Shown here: one piece after another, positions 1 to 12,200 of the stretch
How the letters are laid out: each line of letters begins with the position of its first letter
Numbering within the stretch: the first letter of the stretch is position 1
Source: Mactra quadrangularis
Lineage: Eukaryota > Mollusca > Bivalvia > Venerida > Mactridae
Reading direction: 5' to 3'
Assembly: GCA_025267735.1 (NCBI GenBank)
Contig: CM046301.1
Location: forward strand, 60,221,872-60,285,871
DNA length: 64,000 nucleotides
Position numbers and translations under genes: made by a program
Notes under the pieces: model-generated
Seen by the model: the letters and a program-made list of their open reading frames with translations, nothing else
What the model was told of the DNA's origin: nothing
Databases searched by the model: none

Positions 1-330
1 GTCTGTTGGCCGAAGGATTAAATAATAATAATAAGAATTATAACAGAAAGATGTGTCTGTTGGCAGAAGGATTGGATTATAACAGAAAGGTGTGTCTGCT
101 GGCAGAAGGATTGAATTATAACAGAAAGATGTGTCTGCTGGCAGAAGGATTAAATTATAACAGAAAGATATGTCTGTTGGCAGAAGGATTGAATTATAAC
201 AGAAAGATGTGTCTGCTGGCAGAAGGATTGAATTATAACAGAAAGATGTGTCTGCTGGCAGAAGGATTAAACAACAACAGAATCAATCTTTCTGCTGCGT
301 CTGTTGACAGAAGAATTGAATTGTAACAGA
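1..330. repeat. 39-bp minisatellite, left terminus
   Basis: About seven degenerate copies of a 39-bp unit containing GCAGAAGGATTGAATTATAA and AGAAAGATGTGTCTG. The period is divisible by three and the unit lacks stops in some frames, so it produces spurious open frames. The same unit recurs inverted at 5475-5930. Confidence 0.9.
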
Positions 331-334
331 AGGA

Positions 335-1370
335 TAAATCCTTCTGCTGGGTTGTAAGAAGAAATAAAAAACGTTACAGCGGTATAATAATAAGTATAAA
401 TGAATACAAGAAATAAATCAACAATAACAACATGGCATGTGTAAAACGTCGCCCTATTGTCGGATGTCATTTTGTGTTAAAAACTGACATCCTTCTGCTG
501 TTTATTAAAGCGGGTTTTCTAATCATTACACAAATTCATTATCAAAATTAGACAGATAATAGATAAACATTTCTTTTGGTGTATAAATGAGTGAATAACT
601 CGTCTTAATTTGGACAAAATATATGTTAATATATCAAGTACGAAAATTCGCCCTACCACAGTTTGGTTTGATTTTTTCATTAAAATGTTCAAATACATGC
701 TGATTACCGATGCTTCTTTTAAGCCACAATATAGACAAAATATGTGATATTATGCATCATTTTAAAGCTGATTGTTTGGAAAATTGTTTTGACGGGTACA
801 TTTTGAACAATAAATAAACAAAAAGGGCATGGTGAGTGAACAAAACAGGCCCTTTTTCGAATGTGAATTTTGTGTTAGACTGACATCCTTCTGCTGTTAA
901 TAAAAACATGTTTTATTAATCATTTTACCAATCTATTCTCAAAATGAACATATATAGAACAAGCTTTCTTTTGTTGTATATATGTGCGATAAACTCATTT
1001 TAATTGCGACAAATTATATGTTAATATATCAAGTACGAAATTCTCAGTGCGGAAGTTCGGTTCGATATTTTCAATAAAAATGTGCAAATACATGCTATTT
1101 ACCAAGTCTTATTTTAAACCACGATTTAGACAAAACACGTCATATCATGCATCATTATAAAGCTGATACATAGGAAAAGGTTTGGACAGGTCGATTTTGA
1201 AATTTCGTAAAAGAACAACAGCTAGACGAGTGTAAAAAGTAGCCCTATTTTCGGACGTACATTTCGGTTTGAGTGACATCTTTCTGCTACAAATAAATAC
1301 ACGTATTTTTTTAAATTAATTTACCAACCAAATCACAAAATCAGACTGACAATAGAATAAGCTTTCTTTT
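335..1370. repeat. Left inverted arm of the large element
   Basis: This stretch pairs in inverted orientation with about 4510-5470. Within it, blocks of about 395 bp repeat in tandem, each starting near TGACATCCTTCTGCTG (483, 879, and a variant at 1270). Each block contains the shared stretches GCATCATTTTAAAGCTGAT and AATACATGCTGATTACC or close variants. The third block stops where a separate hairpin begins, near 1375. Confidence 0.7.
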
Positions 1371-1377
1371 GGTGTAT

Positions 1378-1858
1378 TCGTACAGAGAATGGTGAGTATT
1401 AAATTTCACTTTGCATAAATCTTTGTTAACTTTATACGTGAAAAAACATAAAACATTGCACGAATGTCAATCCTGTCGGCGAGTTGTTACATTTGTTCTT
1501 GGTCTTCGGCGTCAGTCTGGAACGATTCCAGTCCCTTAATACATCGTCAAAAGTCCCGATCGTCGAAAAAAACCCCGATTGAAGTGTCATTCAACTTGAA
1601 ATAGGAATGCACGCATTGAGAATAATAAAATTATAGCATTTTTCTATTTTAACAATACTTTATCGATATTTTTAAAGATTTTCTATGAACAGCCACTCAC
1701 CTGTTTGATATAGGCTCCAGCATTCAACACTCCATTGGCTACGCCACGATCCTGCATCGATATTCTTGCAATGTCTTATGTTTTTTTTTTCACTTATAAA
1801 GTTAACAAGGATTCATGTCAAGTGAAATTTAATACTCACCACTCTCTGGACGAACTTT
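1378..1858. repeat. Hairpin insert with about 75-bp inverted arms
   Basis: GGTGAGTATTAAATTTCAC near 1390 recurs inverted as GTGAAATTTAATACTCACC near 1825-1843. The arms also share the inverted pair of GTTAACTTTATA and ACATAAAACATTGC. It looks like a small inverted-repeat element nested in the larger one, with no coding content. Confidence 0.55.
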
Positions 1859-2867
1859 TCGTGTCAAAATGTGTAAAACACACCATGTGTGCCGATTGAG
1901 TGCATCAGACCGTATCAATTTATTTTTTCCCAACAAATCGGTAGAAAATGACACAAAAATCACCTCTGCAAAATCTAATAAGGATCCATTGGCCCGTTAT
2001 GAAATAGTCAAAATTTGAAAAGTGATCGGTTAGAACTTTTGTTCAGTGTATATATCATTAATAGATATTTTCTTATTAGCAAAACATTTTGTTTCAATAT
2101 TGATTCTAAATTTTAAAACACCATTTTTCCATGTACTTATTATTATTTACAAATGCATACACAGGACGTCGGGATCTTGGTTAAATAAAATAATTGATTA
2201 AATTATGCCTCGCTTTCTTACCTGCTCATCATTTTGTACGAAAAATTATTTTATGATTATCATTATGGTCAATTGACAATGTTATCTGACACAAAGTTGA
2301 AATTGCTCTTGGCCACAATTAACACATACAAAAACAATTTTATAATGTCCACTATCAATGGCATCTTTAATATTGGGAATATATTTAGCCGTCTGACAGG
2401 CGTTGATATTGTCATTCTATAAAGGGTTGCAAGAAAATTGACGAAAACATGAAATTGTTATTTTAGTCTAAAGATCAGGTGACTGTTTTCCCTGTTAATT
2501 CGCCCGATCTTAGTAGTCATGTTTATGTATCCTAATGCAGTATGCACTACCCAAGGCAATTGCATAAGCTGTATATTGTAAACACATTTTCACAGTACTC
2601 ATGAAATTCTGGGCAAACTTAGCAAATTAAGCAAAAACTTAGCAAATTAAGACAAAGAACACGATGTCCCTGTGAAATTATTCATGATTTGACAGTTAAA
2701 AGGTATGGTAGTTGAAGAAAAACAATTGTGTTTACTATTATAGATATATCATTTTTAGATGAACTTTGGACTGAATTTTACCCCTCGAGCTGCCTAGTAT
2801 GTTAGACATTGGATACGCTCCTGTTCGACTGACGGACCTGTATATGTATAGACTATTCAATTTTACT

Positions 2868-2875
2868 TATATATA
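2868..2875 (+). promoter_or_regulatory. TATA box of the intronless glycosyltransferase gene
   Basis: TATATATA lies 48 bp before the ATG at 2923, which would put transcription start near 2900 with a very short 5'UTR. Position and match support it; no experiment is available. Confidence 0.5.
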
Positions 2876-2922
2876 GGTCAGCTCTCATAGTATACCCGTT
2901 ACTTAAACTACCCACTTCGACA

Positions 2923-3786
2923 ATGCGTTTACACAGCAATAGATCGATGCTAACTTTGGGATGTAGTATAGTGTTGGTGGTTGTGTTACTATTTGTAGTA
3001 CACATATCAGTAAACCATGTTATTGAAAATACTAAGAATGTAATGGCTAATCGAAACACACGTGGCAATACTATGGAAACATCAGAATCAACCAATTGGA
3101 CCTTATTGTTAACAGTAAATAATGGATTTTTCGATTTCTTTCAAAACTGGTTTTGGTTTTATAAAAAACTTGATTTACATTTACCAATTACGATAATTGC
3201 AGAAGATGATATCGTATATGATAGATTGAAATCAGCTTGTAGTTACTGCTCTATTGTAAGGGGTAACTTGAATATTTCAAAGGCATCAATGTTTATGGAA
3301 CGGGACTACGAATACATCGTTTCGAGACGTCCATGGTATATACTGAATATGCTAAATAACGGACAAAATGTGCTTTATTCCGACATCGACACTGTTTGGT
3401 TGCACAATCCACTGACTTATTTTAACGATTCGGTGGACTGTATTTTTCATGAAGAAATCAAACGGAAGGGTGACACAAGTATAAGTACAGGTTTTATGGC
3501 ATTTAGAAGTAATTCAAAAACCAAAAACTTGATGCTCAAATGGCATGACAAAATGAGCGCTCAACCGGGAAAGAACCAAACACCATTCAACCAAGTTTTA
3601 GAAACTGAAAAAAGATTCCTAAACATTCAGATGCTCAACACGGCGTACTTTCCTAGTGGTCTTCAATATTTTGAGGAATTTGATTACAACGAGAGGTCAA
3701 AGGCTGTCTTTGTTCATAACAACTTTAAATTTGGTCATGATAATAAACGAAAAAGGTTTGAATTATTCAAATTGTGGGCAATTTAA
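2923..3786 (+). CDS. Intronless type II membrane glycosyltransferase (GT77 / nucleotide-diphospho-sugar transferase-like)
   Basis: The product is 287 aa in one uninterrupted exon. Residues about 9-30 form a single hydrophobic membrane anchor after a short basic cytoplasmic tail, the usual Golgi glycosyltransferase arrangement, so catalysis would be luminal. The DxD motif that holds the metal and nucleotide sugar is D154-I-D156, in the context YSDIDTVW. Downstream follow STGFMAFRS and a TPFNQVL segment, as in the DUF271/Nucleotid_trans fold that includes plant RG-II xylosyltransferases. Sequons NWT, NIS and NDS are present in the luminal part. The start is supported by a TATA box 48 bp upstream; the polyadenylation signal AATAAA is at 3897-3902. 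The gene sits between inverted arms of a large repeat and is codirectional with the surrounding nidogen gene. Donor and acceptor sugars cannot be deduced. The frame is intact, so it is probably functional; an old retrocopy is possible. Confidence 0.85.
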   Translation: MRLHSNRSMLTLGCSIVLVVVLLFVVHISVNHVIENTKNVMANRNTRGNTMETSESTNWTLLLTVNNGFFDFFQNWFWFYKKLDLHLPITIIAEDDIVYDRLKSACSYCSIVRGNLNISKASMFMERDYEYIVSRRPWYILNMLNNGQNVLYSDIDTVWLHNPLTYFNDSVDCIFHEEIKRKGDTSISTGFMAFRSNSKTKNLMLKWHDKMSAQPGKNQTPFNQVLETEKRFLNIQMLNTAYFPSGLQYFEEFDYNERSKAVFVHNNFKFGHDNKRKRFELFKLWAI

Positions 3787-4025
3787 ACAGAGTGATTATT
3801 CTAAGCAAAATAAATTTATGGACTGAAAATATTGGCTCACAAAAAATGTATCAAACATTATACATACAATATTGATGGATACCTTCAAGTGATAAAAATA
3901 AAGTGTTTAACTATATTTCAATTCAGTTAGTTCTTTTTTATTATCCAGGGTTTTCAACGAAAACCAGGTTATTGTAATGCCGAAGTCGGCGGGTGGGCGG
4001 GCGGGCTGTCGGGCGTCAACTTTGG

Positions 4026-4460
4026 ATTCCGCTCAATAACTTTAGTTTGCTTTGGCCTATTGACACCAGACTTGGTGTATGGGTAGCTTATATCAAGAGG
4101 CAGCTTGGAATTGCTACCCAGATGTCTGTGATCAAGGTCAAGGTCACTGACACTAAAATTAGAAATTCAGTTTCCGCTCAATAACTTTAGTTTGCTTTGA
4201 CCTATTGACACCAAACTCGGTGTATGGGTAGCTGATATCAAGAGGCAGCTTGGGATTGCTACCCAGATGTCTGTGATTAAGGTCACGGTTACTGACACTT
4301 AAAACAGAAATTCAGTTTCCGCTCAATAACTTTAGTTTGCTTTAACCTATTGACACCAAACTTGGTGTATGGGTAGCTGATATCAAGAGGCAGATTGTGA
4401 TTGCTACCCAGGTGTCTGTGATCAAGGTCAAGGTTACTGATGCTAAAATATATATTCAGT
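4026..4460. repeat. 145-bp tandem repeat, three copies
   Basis: GCTCAATAACTTTAGTTTGC starts at 4031, 4176 and 4321, an exact 145-bp period with few substitutions. It is preceded by a GC-rich stretch of GGCGGG repeats at 3985-4015 and followed by a short unique tail. This resembles the tandem core of non-autonomous bivalve repeats of the pearl/CvE type; that assignment is inference. Confidence 0.85.
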
Positions 4461-4509
4461 ACTCATGTTATTGCTTTATTTGCATGTATTGTGCTTCTTG
4501 TTGGGGGTG

Positions 4510-5470
4510 TAACAATACGGTAAATGCCGTAACCCAAATTTACACCCGAAAATAGGGCTACTTTTTACACTCGTCATGCTGTTATTCCTACACAAAAATT
4601 CAAAACTGACCTGCCTAAACCTTGTCCTGTGTATCAGCATTAAAATGATGCATAATGTGTCAAGTTTATGTTGAAATATTTTCTGAAATTGCTCTCGGAA
4701 ATAGACCTCTAACTAGTCATTTCATAGTAAAAATCGAACCCAAATGTCATTTAGAACAAAATCAAACATCGACTAAGTTTACATCGTCTGGCCTTAATAA
4801 ATCGAGTTTTACATGTTATTATATCCCAAATTCAAGCTTATTCTATATATAATTTGATTTTGTGAATAGATTGGTGAAATGTTTAAAAAAACTTGTTTTT
4901 TATTAACAGCAGAAGGATCTCAGTCGAACACAAATTCACATTCGAAAATTTGCCTGTTTTGCACACTCGCAATGCCCTTATTCTTTTTTTTATTGTTCAA
5001 AATGTACCCGTCAAAACATTTCCCAAACATTCAGCTTTAAAATGATGCATAATATCACTTGTTTTGTCTATATTGTGGTTTAAGATAAGACTCGGTAACC
5101 AGCATGTATTTGCACATTGTTAATGAAAAAATCGAACCAAACTGTGGTAGGGCGAATTTTCGTACTTGTAATTCTAACATGTATTTTGTCCAAATTAAAA
5201 CGATTGATTTACACATTTATACACCAAAATAAAGCTTATTCTATTCTATTCTTATTTTGTGAATGAATTTGTGTAATGATTAGGAAACACGCTTTAATTA
5301 ACAGCAGAATGATGTCAGTTTTAACAAAGAATGACATCCGTCAATAGGGCGACTTTCTACACAGGCCATGTTGTTATTGTTGATTCATTTCTTGTATACA
5401 TACATTTGTATTCATTTATACGTATTATTATACCGCTGTTATGTTTTTTATTTCTTCTTACAAACCCAGC
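4510..5470. repeat. Right inverted arm of the large element
   Basis: This is the reverse-complement counterpart of 335-1270. Examples: CCATGTTGTTATTGTTGATT (5367) against AATCAACAATAACAACATGG (416), and ACCAAACTGTGGTAGGGCGA against TCGCCCTACCACAGTTTGGT. Confidence 0.7.
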
Positions 5471-5474
5471 AGAA

Positions 5475-5930
5475 GGATTTGTCATTCTGTTATAATTCAA
5501 TTCTTCTGCCAACAGACACATCTTTCTGTTATAATGCAATCCTTCTGCCAACAGACACATCTTTCTGTTATAATGCAATCCTTCTGCCAACAGACACATC
5601 TTTCTGTTATAATGCAATCCTTCTGCCAACAGACACATCTTTCTGTTATAATTCAATCCTTCTGCCAACAGACACATCTTTCTGTTATAATGCAATCCTT
5701 CTGCCAACAGACACATCTTTCTGTTATTATTCAATCCTTCTGCCAACAGACACATCTTTCTGTTATAATTCAATCCTTCTGCCAACAGACACATATTTCT
5801 GTTATAATGCAATCCTTCTACCAACAGACACATCTTTCTGTTATTATTCAATCCTTCTGCCAACAGACCCAGCAGAAAGATTGATCCTTCTGCTATTGAT
5901 TTATCCTTCTGCCAGCAGACACCTTCTGCT
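5475..5930. repeat. 39-bp minisatellite, right terminus (inverted)
   Basis: About eleven copies of the 39-bp unit of 1-330 in inverted orientation, each with CCTTCTGCCAACAGACACAT. The copies are more uniform than on the left. It ends in a degenerate tail of CCTTCTGC words at 5885-5935. Confidence 0.9.
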
Positions 5931-6245
5931 GTGTCTGCTGAGTTTGCCAACTTTACGTTCATCAAAAGTATTCACTGAGTTGCGAGAGGAGCGTATTTTT
6001 GAGGTTGAAGAGTTGTTCATGAGCATATAGTATCGCCCTTTATGAGCATTCAAAATAGCTGCGCTACATGTAAAAAAATGAATAGAAATCGGTATTAAAT
6101 TTTGGCCAGTTTTTTAAAAAAAAAACGCCCTGTTAGTGTAATTATCCATTGTTTTACAATTTCAGTACTATCAGTGCTTTAATAAAAGCAACACTAATTT
6201 GCACATGCCAATTATTTCTATAAATTAGTATTGTACTTTTTTCAG

Positions 6246-9200
6246 GCGAAGTTCCAGAAGAATGTGAAAAATGTCACATCAATGCTATTTGTGTTCCTAA
6301 TCCATTACGTCGAGCTTTTGAGTGTCGCTGTGCACGTGGTTACCAAGGCAACGGTTACCAATGTGAACCTTATGATTGTTCCGATGCTGACATATGTGAT
6401 CCTAATGCAAGTTGTGTGGAAGATTCAGAGCGTGGTATTAACATGTGTGTCTGTAACTCTGGATTTGTGGGTATGTTCCATTTTTATTTTATTTGTATTT
6501 AAAGACACAGGCTATCGGCGTGGGTTAGGTCAATATATTCCCCCTCTTTGGACCCGCTCAAGACCCATCTACAACCCAAAATCCTTTAAACACATCTTAT
6601 AACACATAATTCTTAATAAAAAGACATATCAAAACATAACAAAACAATTCTCAAAAAAAATAAACAACACCGATACTATATATAGTATCGGTTGATATAT
6701 ATATTGACTTAACCCACGCCGATAGCCTGTGTTTAAAGAAGGAGAAGTTTTAGTTTGAATTAATAGGTCTATAGACCCTTGGGAACATACAAATGAATTG
6801 CATAAAATTTCCAATGCATTTTGTCTTCTTTTTTTAAATTAGCCATGCTGTCTCTTCAATCCTCTACATTCATATGGTCATACTGTTGTAAATGCACTTG
6901 TTTGTTGGTAAATAATATTGTTTGTTTGCACTAAAACAATGCATTTCATATACATTTTACAGCGAAGCTTGAACTGATTGAAAAAAAACTCACATTGTTT
7001 TCTTATGTAAATAACGTATTTATTTTGCTAACGTGAAGTGATGTGAAGAATGGTATTGCTTGTACATGTATGTTGTAATACCAATCAAATACACTATTAT
7101 TGAATCTAAAACTGAGCTTTATTCAAGAGTTCAATCCAAAAAGGGGCTCAATTCATGATTACCAAATTATGCAGTATTCTTTAGTCCACTGATGGGCTCA
7201 ATTCCTGAACTGTACTGTTGGTTATATTCTTTAGTTTTAATTTCCAAAAATACTCATGATAAAAAGAATAAATGAAGTGATACCAGAGCATTATACAATA
7301 TATGCTACATGTAATTACTCCAGCAAATATAATTGTAAACGATGCTATAAATGTTGACCGTAGCCTTCACTCAAATTGATGAATATCTTTTTTTATTACT
7401 TACTTCCTTATTCCTCTTCACCCAAGTGGGTGACAGGTCATAGGTCATCTACCACTCTTGCCCATCTTGGCCGGCCTAGTGCTCTTGCTTTGGCTTCATT
7501 CCAGGGCAAGGAAGTTTTTATCTCATTTCTTAATACTTCTATTTATATAGACTTGAAAATATGTTCATTGTCTTGTCAAAACCTGCATGTATACGTTACT
7601 ATATTGATTATGTGTGTAATTATGTTTGAATTATTGTATTTAAAAATATGTACTTAGTAATTTTCTAAATTAATTTCTGTTCTGTTCTTAATAATCACTT
7701 TTATAATTTTACCAAGGTAATGGATACAACTGTGAATCTGAAGGTTGCAATGTAGTAAATAATTGTGATGAGAATGCTCAATGTTTACCTGATCCACGTG
7801 ACACTAGCATATATATATGTAGATGTAACCCTGGTTACTCTGGAGATGGACAAATCTGTATCAGACGTGGTATGTATAGTGTGTCCAATCTAAAATATTT
7901 CGTCTTGTTTTACCATTCAGGGGCAGATTCAGGACTTTTTTCTGGGGGGGGGGGAGGGTCCCGAACTTTTGCTAGGGGGTCCAAACTTTCGAACCACAAC
8001 TACAGTATACGCATTTTGCAGAAAAATGCAACATATTAATAATAAAAACTACATAACCATTAAATCTATGTCATGCACCGAAATACACTAATGGACAGGT
8101 ACATTTTGGAAATTTCAGGGAGGGTCCGGACCCCCTGACCCCCGCCGCTAGATCCGCCTATGCCATTGTCATTTCGTCTGCTGATGTACCATCTTTATCT
8201 GTATGAAAAGTTCTTTCGTCTGGTGATATAGTGCCATCTTTATCTGTATGAAAAGTTTTTTCGTCTGGTGATATAGTGCCATCTTTATCTGTATGAAAAG
8301 TTTTTTCGTCTGGTGATATAGTGCCATCTTTATCTGTATGAAAAGTTTTTTCGTCTGGTGATATAGTGCCGTCTTTATTTGTATGAAAATATTCCTTTGC
8401 TAATTTCTAATTGTACTACTCGCTACAAAAACAAAATCAATGTTCATTTCAGCCTCTCGTTATTATGACAAATTAAACAACAATTCGGCAAATCCTTTAC
8501 CTAATTATACAATGAGCCTTTAAGGCAAGGTTTTGGGTTAAATCCTTTTGGTATTTGTACGTGAATTCTATTTTCGCTGTAAATCTGTTTTATGAAACCA
8601 ACTAGCATCGTGATCGTCAAATTTTAAACAATGATCTAGTGTATGCTATGCCAAGATAAAATAAACGAAAAATGAACACAACATGAGAGCGGATTGTCAA
8701 ACTAAGTTTATTTATAGTGATCACGTCACTTGTTAGTAACATGGAATTTTTAGACTAAGTACTGAAAAGCAGTAGCGTGTTCAGTTACCGCGAACGTTAC
8801 ATAACGATACATTCGGAACTCCTCGGCCATTCGCTGCGAATAATCTCGGACATATTTAGACGCTATTTTGAAACTACCGGTGTTGAAGTAAACAAATATA
8901 TGATCGTGTAGGCATTGAGTGATGTTTCGGTTTTAGTTTGTAAATTTTGAAACATCACTCATTGCCTTAACGATCGCATATTTGTGTATTATATTAGATT
9001 ATTCGCAGCGAATGGCCAAGGAGTTTCGAATGTATCGTTTTGTAACGTTCTGTAACGTTCGCGGTAACTGAACACGCTACAGATTTAATACCTAAACAGT
9101 AATGTCGTTGAAGAGTGCTTGAATTTGGTTTACGATATAGAATTAATTATTAAGATAAGCCATGTTACTCGGTTAGAATCATATGTTGATAATCTAATTA

Positions 9201-12200
9201 TACCCCCGCTTCAAAGAAGAGGGGGGTATACTGTTTTACCCTTGTCCGTCCGACCGACCGTCCGTCCGTCCGTTACAAAATTTCCGTCGCAGTTTTCTCA
9301 GCAACTATAACATGCAGCAGCCTAATACTTTGCATATTGCTTCATCCCATAGTCCCATGTGGTGTAAAGCGATTTCATGCTCCTTGCTCATCTACTTCCT
9401 GTTTGTCGCATATTTTTAGATTTTGGCGGGGGTATCACTAGTGAGCATTAGCTCACAGATTTACTTGTTAATCCTGATTTTGAAGAATTCTTAGATGAAT
9501 CTTTGTTTCTTAGTTTAATAAGCATGTGTGAATACTTTAAACAAATGTTTGTGCCATAACTTCTAGGGGCACTGAATGTATAGATCTATAGTTAAAGCTA
9601 ATGGCATGGTAAATTTGGTAGATTTAAATTCATCACACAATTCTTTATTTTTACAGTTATATCTTGTAATGAGGTGAACAATTGTGATGTGAATGCAGAA
9701 TGCGTATATGATCCACAGACAGAAGATTTTAGATGTCGTTGTTCCAGAGATTATGAAGGAGATGGTACTACATGCAGACTTAGAAGTAAGACATCATTTT
9801 TTGTTATATCATATGTACTCAGTTTGTTACTTTGTCAATCTTACCACTTGTACATTTGCGCCTCACATACTAAGTGCATTCACTAAAAGCGTTGATGCCC
9901 ACGCGTATGCTCTGATTTTAATGGGAAGAAAATTGGTTGAATGTTTTAATAAGCTTAAAGTTTTAATGTAATCAGGGCTGGTTCTTATTTTGTCAATCTT
10001 ACTAACAGCACATTTGCGTCTCACACACCTTATACAATCATCAAAAGTGTTGATGTCCAAGCATACGCTCATATGTTCAATGGAATGAAGATTAATTGAA
10101 TGTCCCAATAAGCTTAAAGTTTAAATGTGGTCGGGTTTGTTTGTTATTGAGTTACCACTAGCATATTTGCACGTCATGTACTAAAAACAAGATGTCCAAG
10201 CGTAGGTTTTGTTTTTTTAATGGCAAGAAGATGAATTGAATGTTTCAATAAGCTTAAAGCTTTGTTTTGTCAGGGTCCATAATTAGATAAGAGATACTGG
10301 TCCTTTTTAGTCTTACATGGTATTTATGTGCATGACATATGCCATCTTACATACTTTTATTCTTACCATTTGTATGTCATGTGTCATGACATTGTTATAG
10401 TTCATTTTTCTCAATTGTCAGAACATGAATAATTTCACGGTTACTTTATGCTCTTTGTCTAACACTTTGTATAGTGTGTATTCAATCAACAGTTGATAAA
10501 AATGGACAATACTGAATAAAAATTATACATATTTTTACATAACTAACCTAAATAGAAAGTAGCTGATGAACTCATTTGCGTAACATGAGGTGTACTAGTA
10601 CGTAACTTAGGTCCCAAAGTTTTGAATCTTGCATACCAAGTTTTACAGGCACAGAATTTAGACAAAAACTTTAACATATTTGCATTTCAACATGAAGTAT
10701 AAATAAAAATGAAATATTTATCGTCCATGATCGAATATGCATGTTTTATATGCAAGCACATGTCAAGCTTAAACAGTGTTGTTATATGTGTAAAATTTTA
10801 AATAAATTTTATCTATTTTACATGTCTGTGATAGAATGAAATATTCTCAAAATACTGTATACAAGAATGTATATATTTCTATAAATTGTTTTTGTTTATT
10901 TAGTTCCAGATTGTCGTCGTGATCCTAGAATGTGTGATTCTAATGCTTCATGTCGTCCTAATGGAGATGTATACATGTGCGTATGTAATTCAGGTTACGG
11001 TGGAGATGGCACATATTGTAGATGTGAGTACTCATTTTGATTTGTTTTGTATTCATAATTTACCCCGTACATTTTGTATTTGTAATTATACCCCCGCTTC
11101 GAAGAAGAGGGGGGTAAACTGTTTTACCCTTGTCCGTCCGTCCGTCCGTTACAAAATTTCCGTCGCAGTTTTCTCAGCAACTATAACATGCAGCAGTCTA
11201 ATACTTTGCATATTGCTTCATTCCATAGTCCCATGTGGTGTAAAGCGATTTCATGCTCCTTGCTCATCTACTTCCTGATTGTCGCATATTTTTAGATTTT
11301 TGCGGGGGTATCACTAGTGAGCATTAGCTCACAGATTTACTTGTTTTGATTTGTTTTGTATTCATAATTTACGCCGAACATTTTGTATTTGTAATTTGCT
11401 GTAATTGCATACTCTTCTGAACTTCTACAAGGAAGTGACAGTTTCTCTTAATCAATATTTTTAGTAATATAAAGTAATGTTTTAGTATTAAAACTCTTAT
11501 TTCTGATAAATTCGGGAATAAACACAAGCAAAATCTCTAGGGAAAGACAAAACTAATTATGATCCTGTCATAATAGTAGACAACATTTATTTTTTAATTT
11601 CTATACATTGTTATACATATTGGCACATTTCTCCCGTTGTGTTCATTGCATCTGAATGTTGCCCTTTTGACCTATTTGTAAATTAAATCAGTTGACTACA
11701 TTAATAATAATCTCATTATTATTTGTGTTGTTTTATTAATTAAAGGCCTGTTTCGCAGGAAACATTTATGAAATGAACATTAATTATTAGTATAAAATTA
11801 ATATTTCAGCTGTGTCAGATGAAATGAATTACCTTCTGTTCTCACGTGGTTATTCTATCCATAAAGTTGCTTACAAACAAAATGGCGAGGATACAGATGG
11901 CTCTAGAGTCTTATACGTTCCAGGTTTGTTTTTCTGCTAGATTTGCCTCCCCTTATATCCAGTCTTACTGATATATGGATTGCAATGTCATGTTTTTTAG
12001 CTCACCTGAGTACAAAGATTGTTCAAATTATGCCCCTTGGGTCAAAATTAGCCCCGCCTTAGGGTTCGCAAGATTTACATGGAGTTATATAAGGAAATGT
12101 TAAAAAATCTTCTTCTCTAAAACTTGAAGGCTTAGACCTTTGATATTTGGAATGTAGCATCATATTAAGGTTCTGTACAAAGATTGTTCAAATTATGATC

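Larger units (their letters stand above)
1..5945. mobile_element. Large inverted-repeat (foldback-like) element carrying a glycosyltransferase gene
   Basis: The two flanks of this block are inverted copies of each other. The left flank (about 1-1370) matches the reverse complement of the right flank (about 4510-5940) in the same order: 39-bp minisatellite, a short unique stretch, then degenerate blocks of about 395 bp that each begin near a TGACATCCTTCTGCTG motif (483, 879, 1270 on the left). The interior holds a hairpin, an intronless glycosyltransferase gene and a 145-bp tandem repeat. The left end may extend before base 1, so the terminus and target duplication cannot be read. No transposase, integrase or polymerase ORF is seen, so it would be non-autonomous. 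An inverted segmental duplication is the alternative. It appears to lie in an intron of the nidogen gene. Confidence 0.6.

Noticed and set aside
6..326. 106-codon open frame with LLAEGLNYNRKMC-type repeats
   Set aside because: It is the 39-bp minisatellite translated; the period is a multiple of three, so any stop-free frame stays open. The inverted array at 5357-6030 gives similar frames on both strands.
2234..2422. 62-codon ORF upstream of the glycosyltransferase
   Set aside because: No domain, no promoter or splice context, AT-rich composition expected by chance.
1..5945. Maverick/Polinton or other virus-like element
   Set aside because: No polymerase, integrase, capsid or ATPase frames are present in the block; only the glycosyltransferase is coding.
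7376..7657. 93-codon ORF in a nidogen intron
   Set aside because: It lies within an intron, has no supporting splice phase and no domain.
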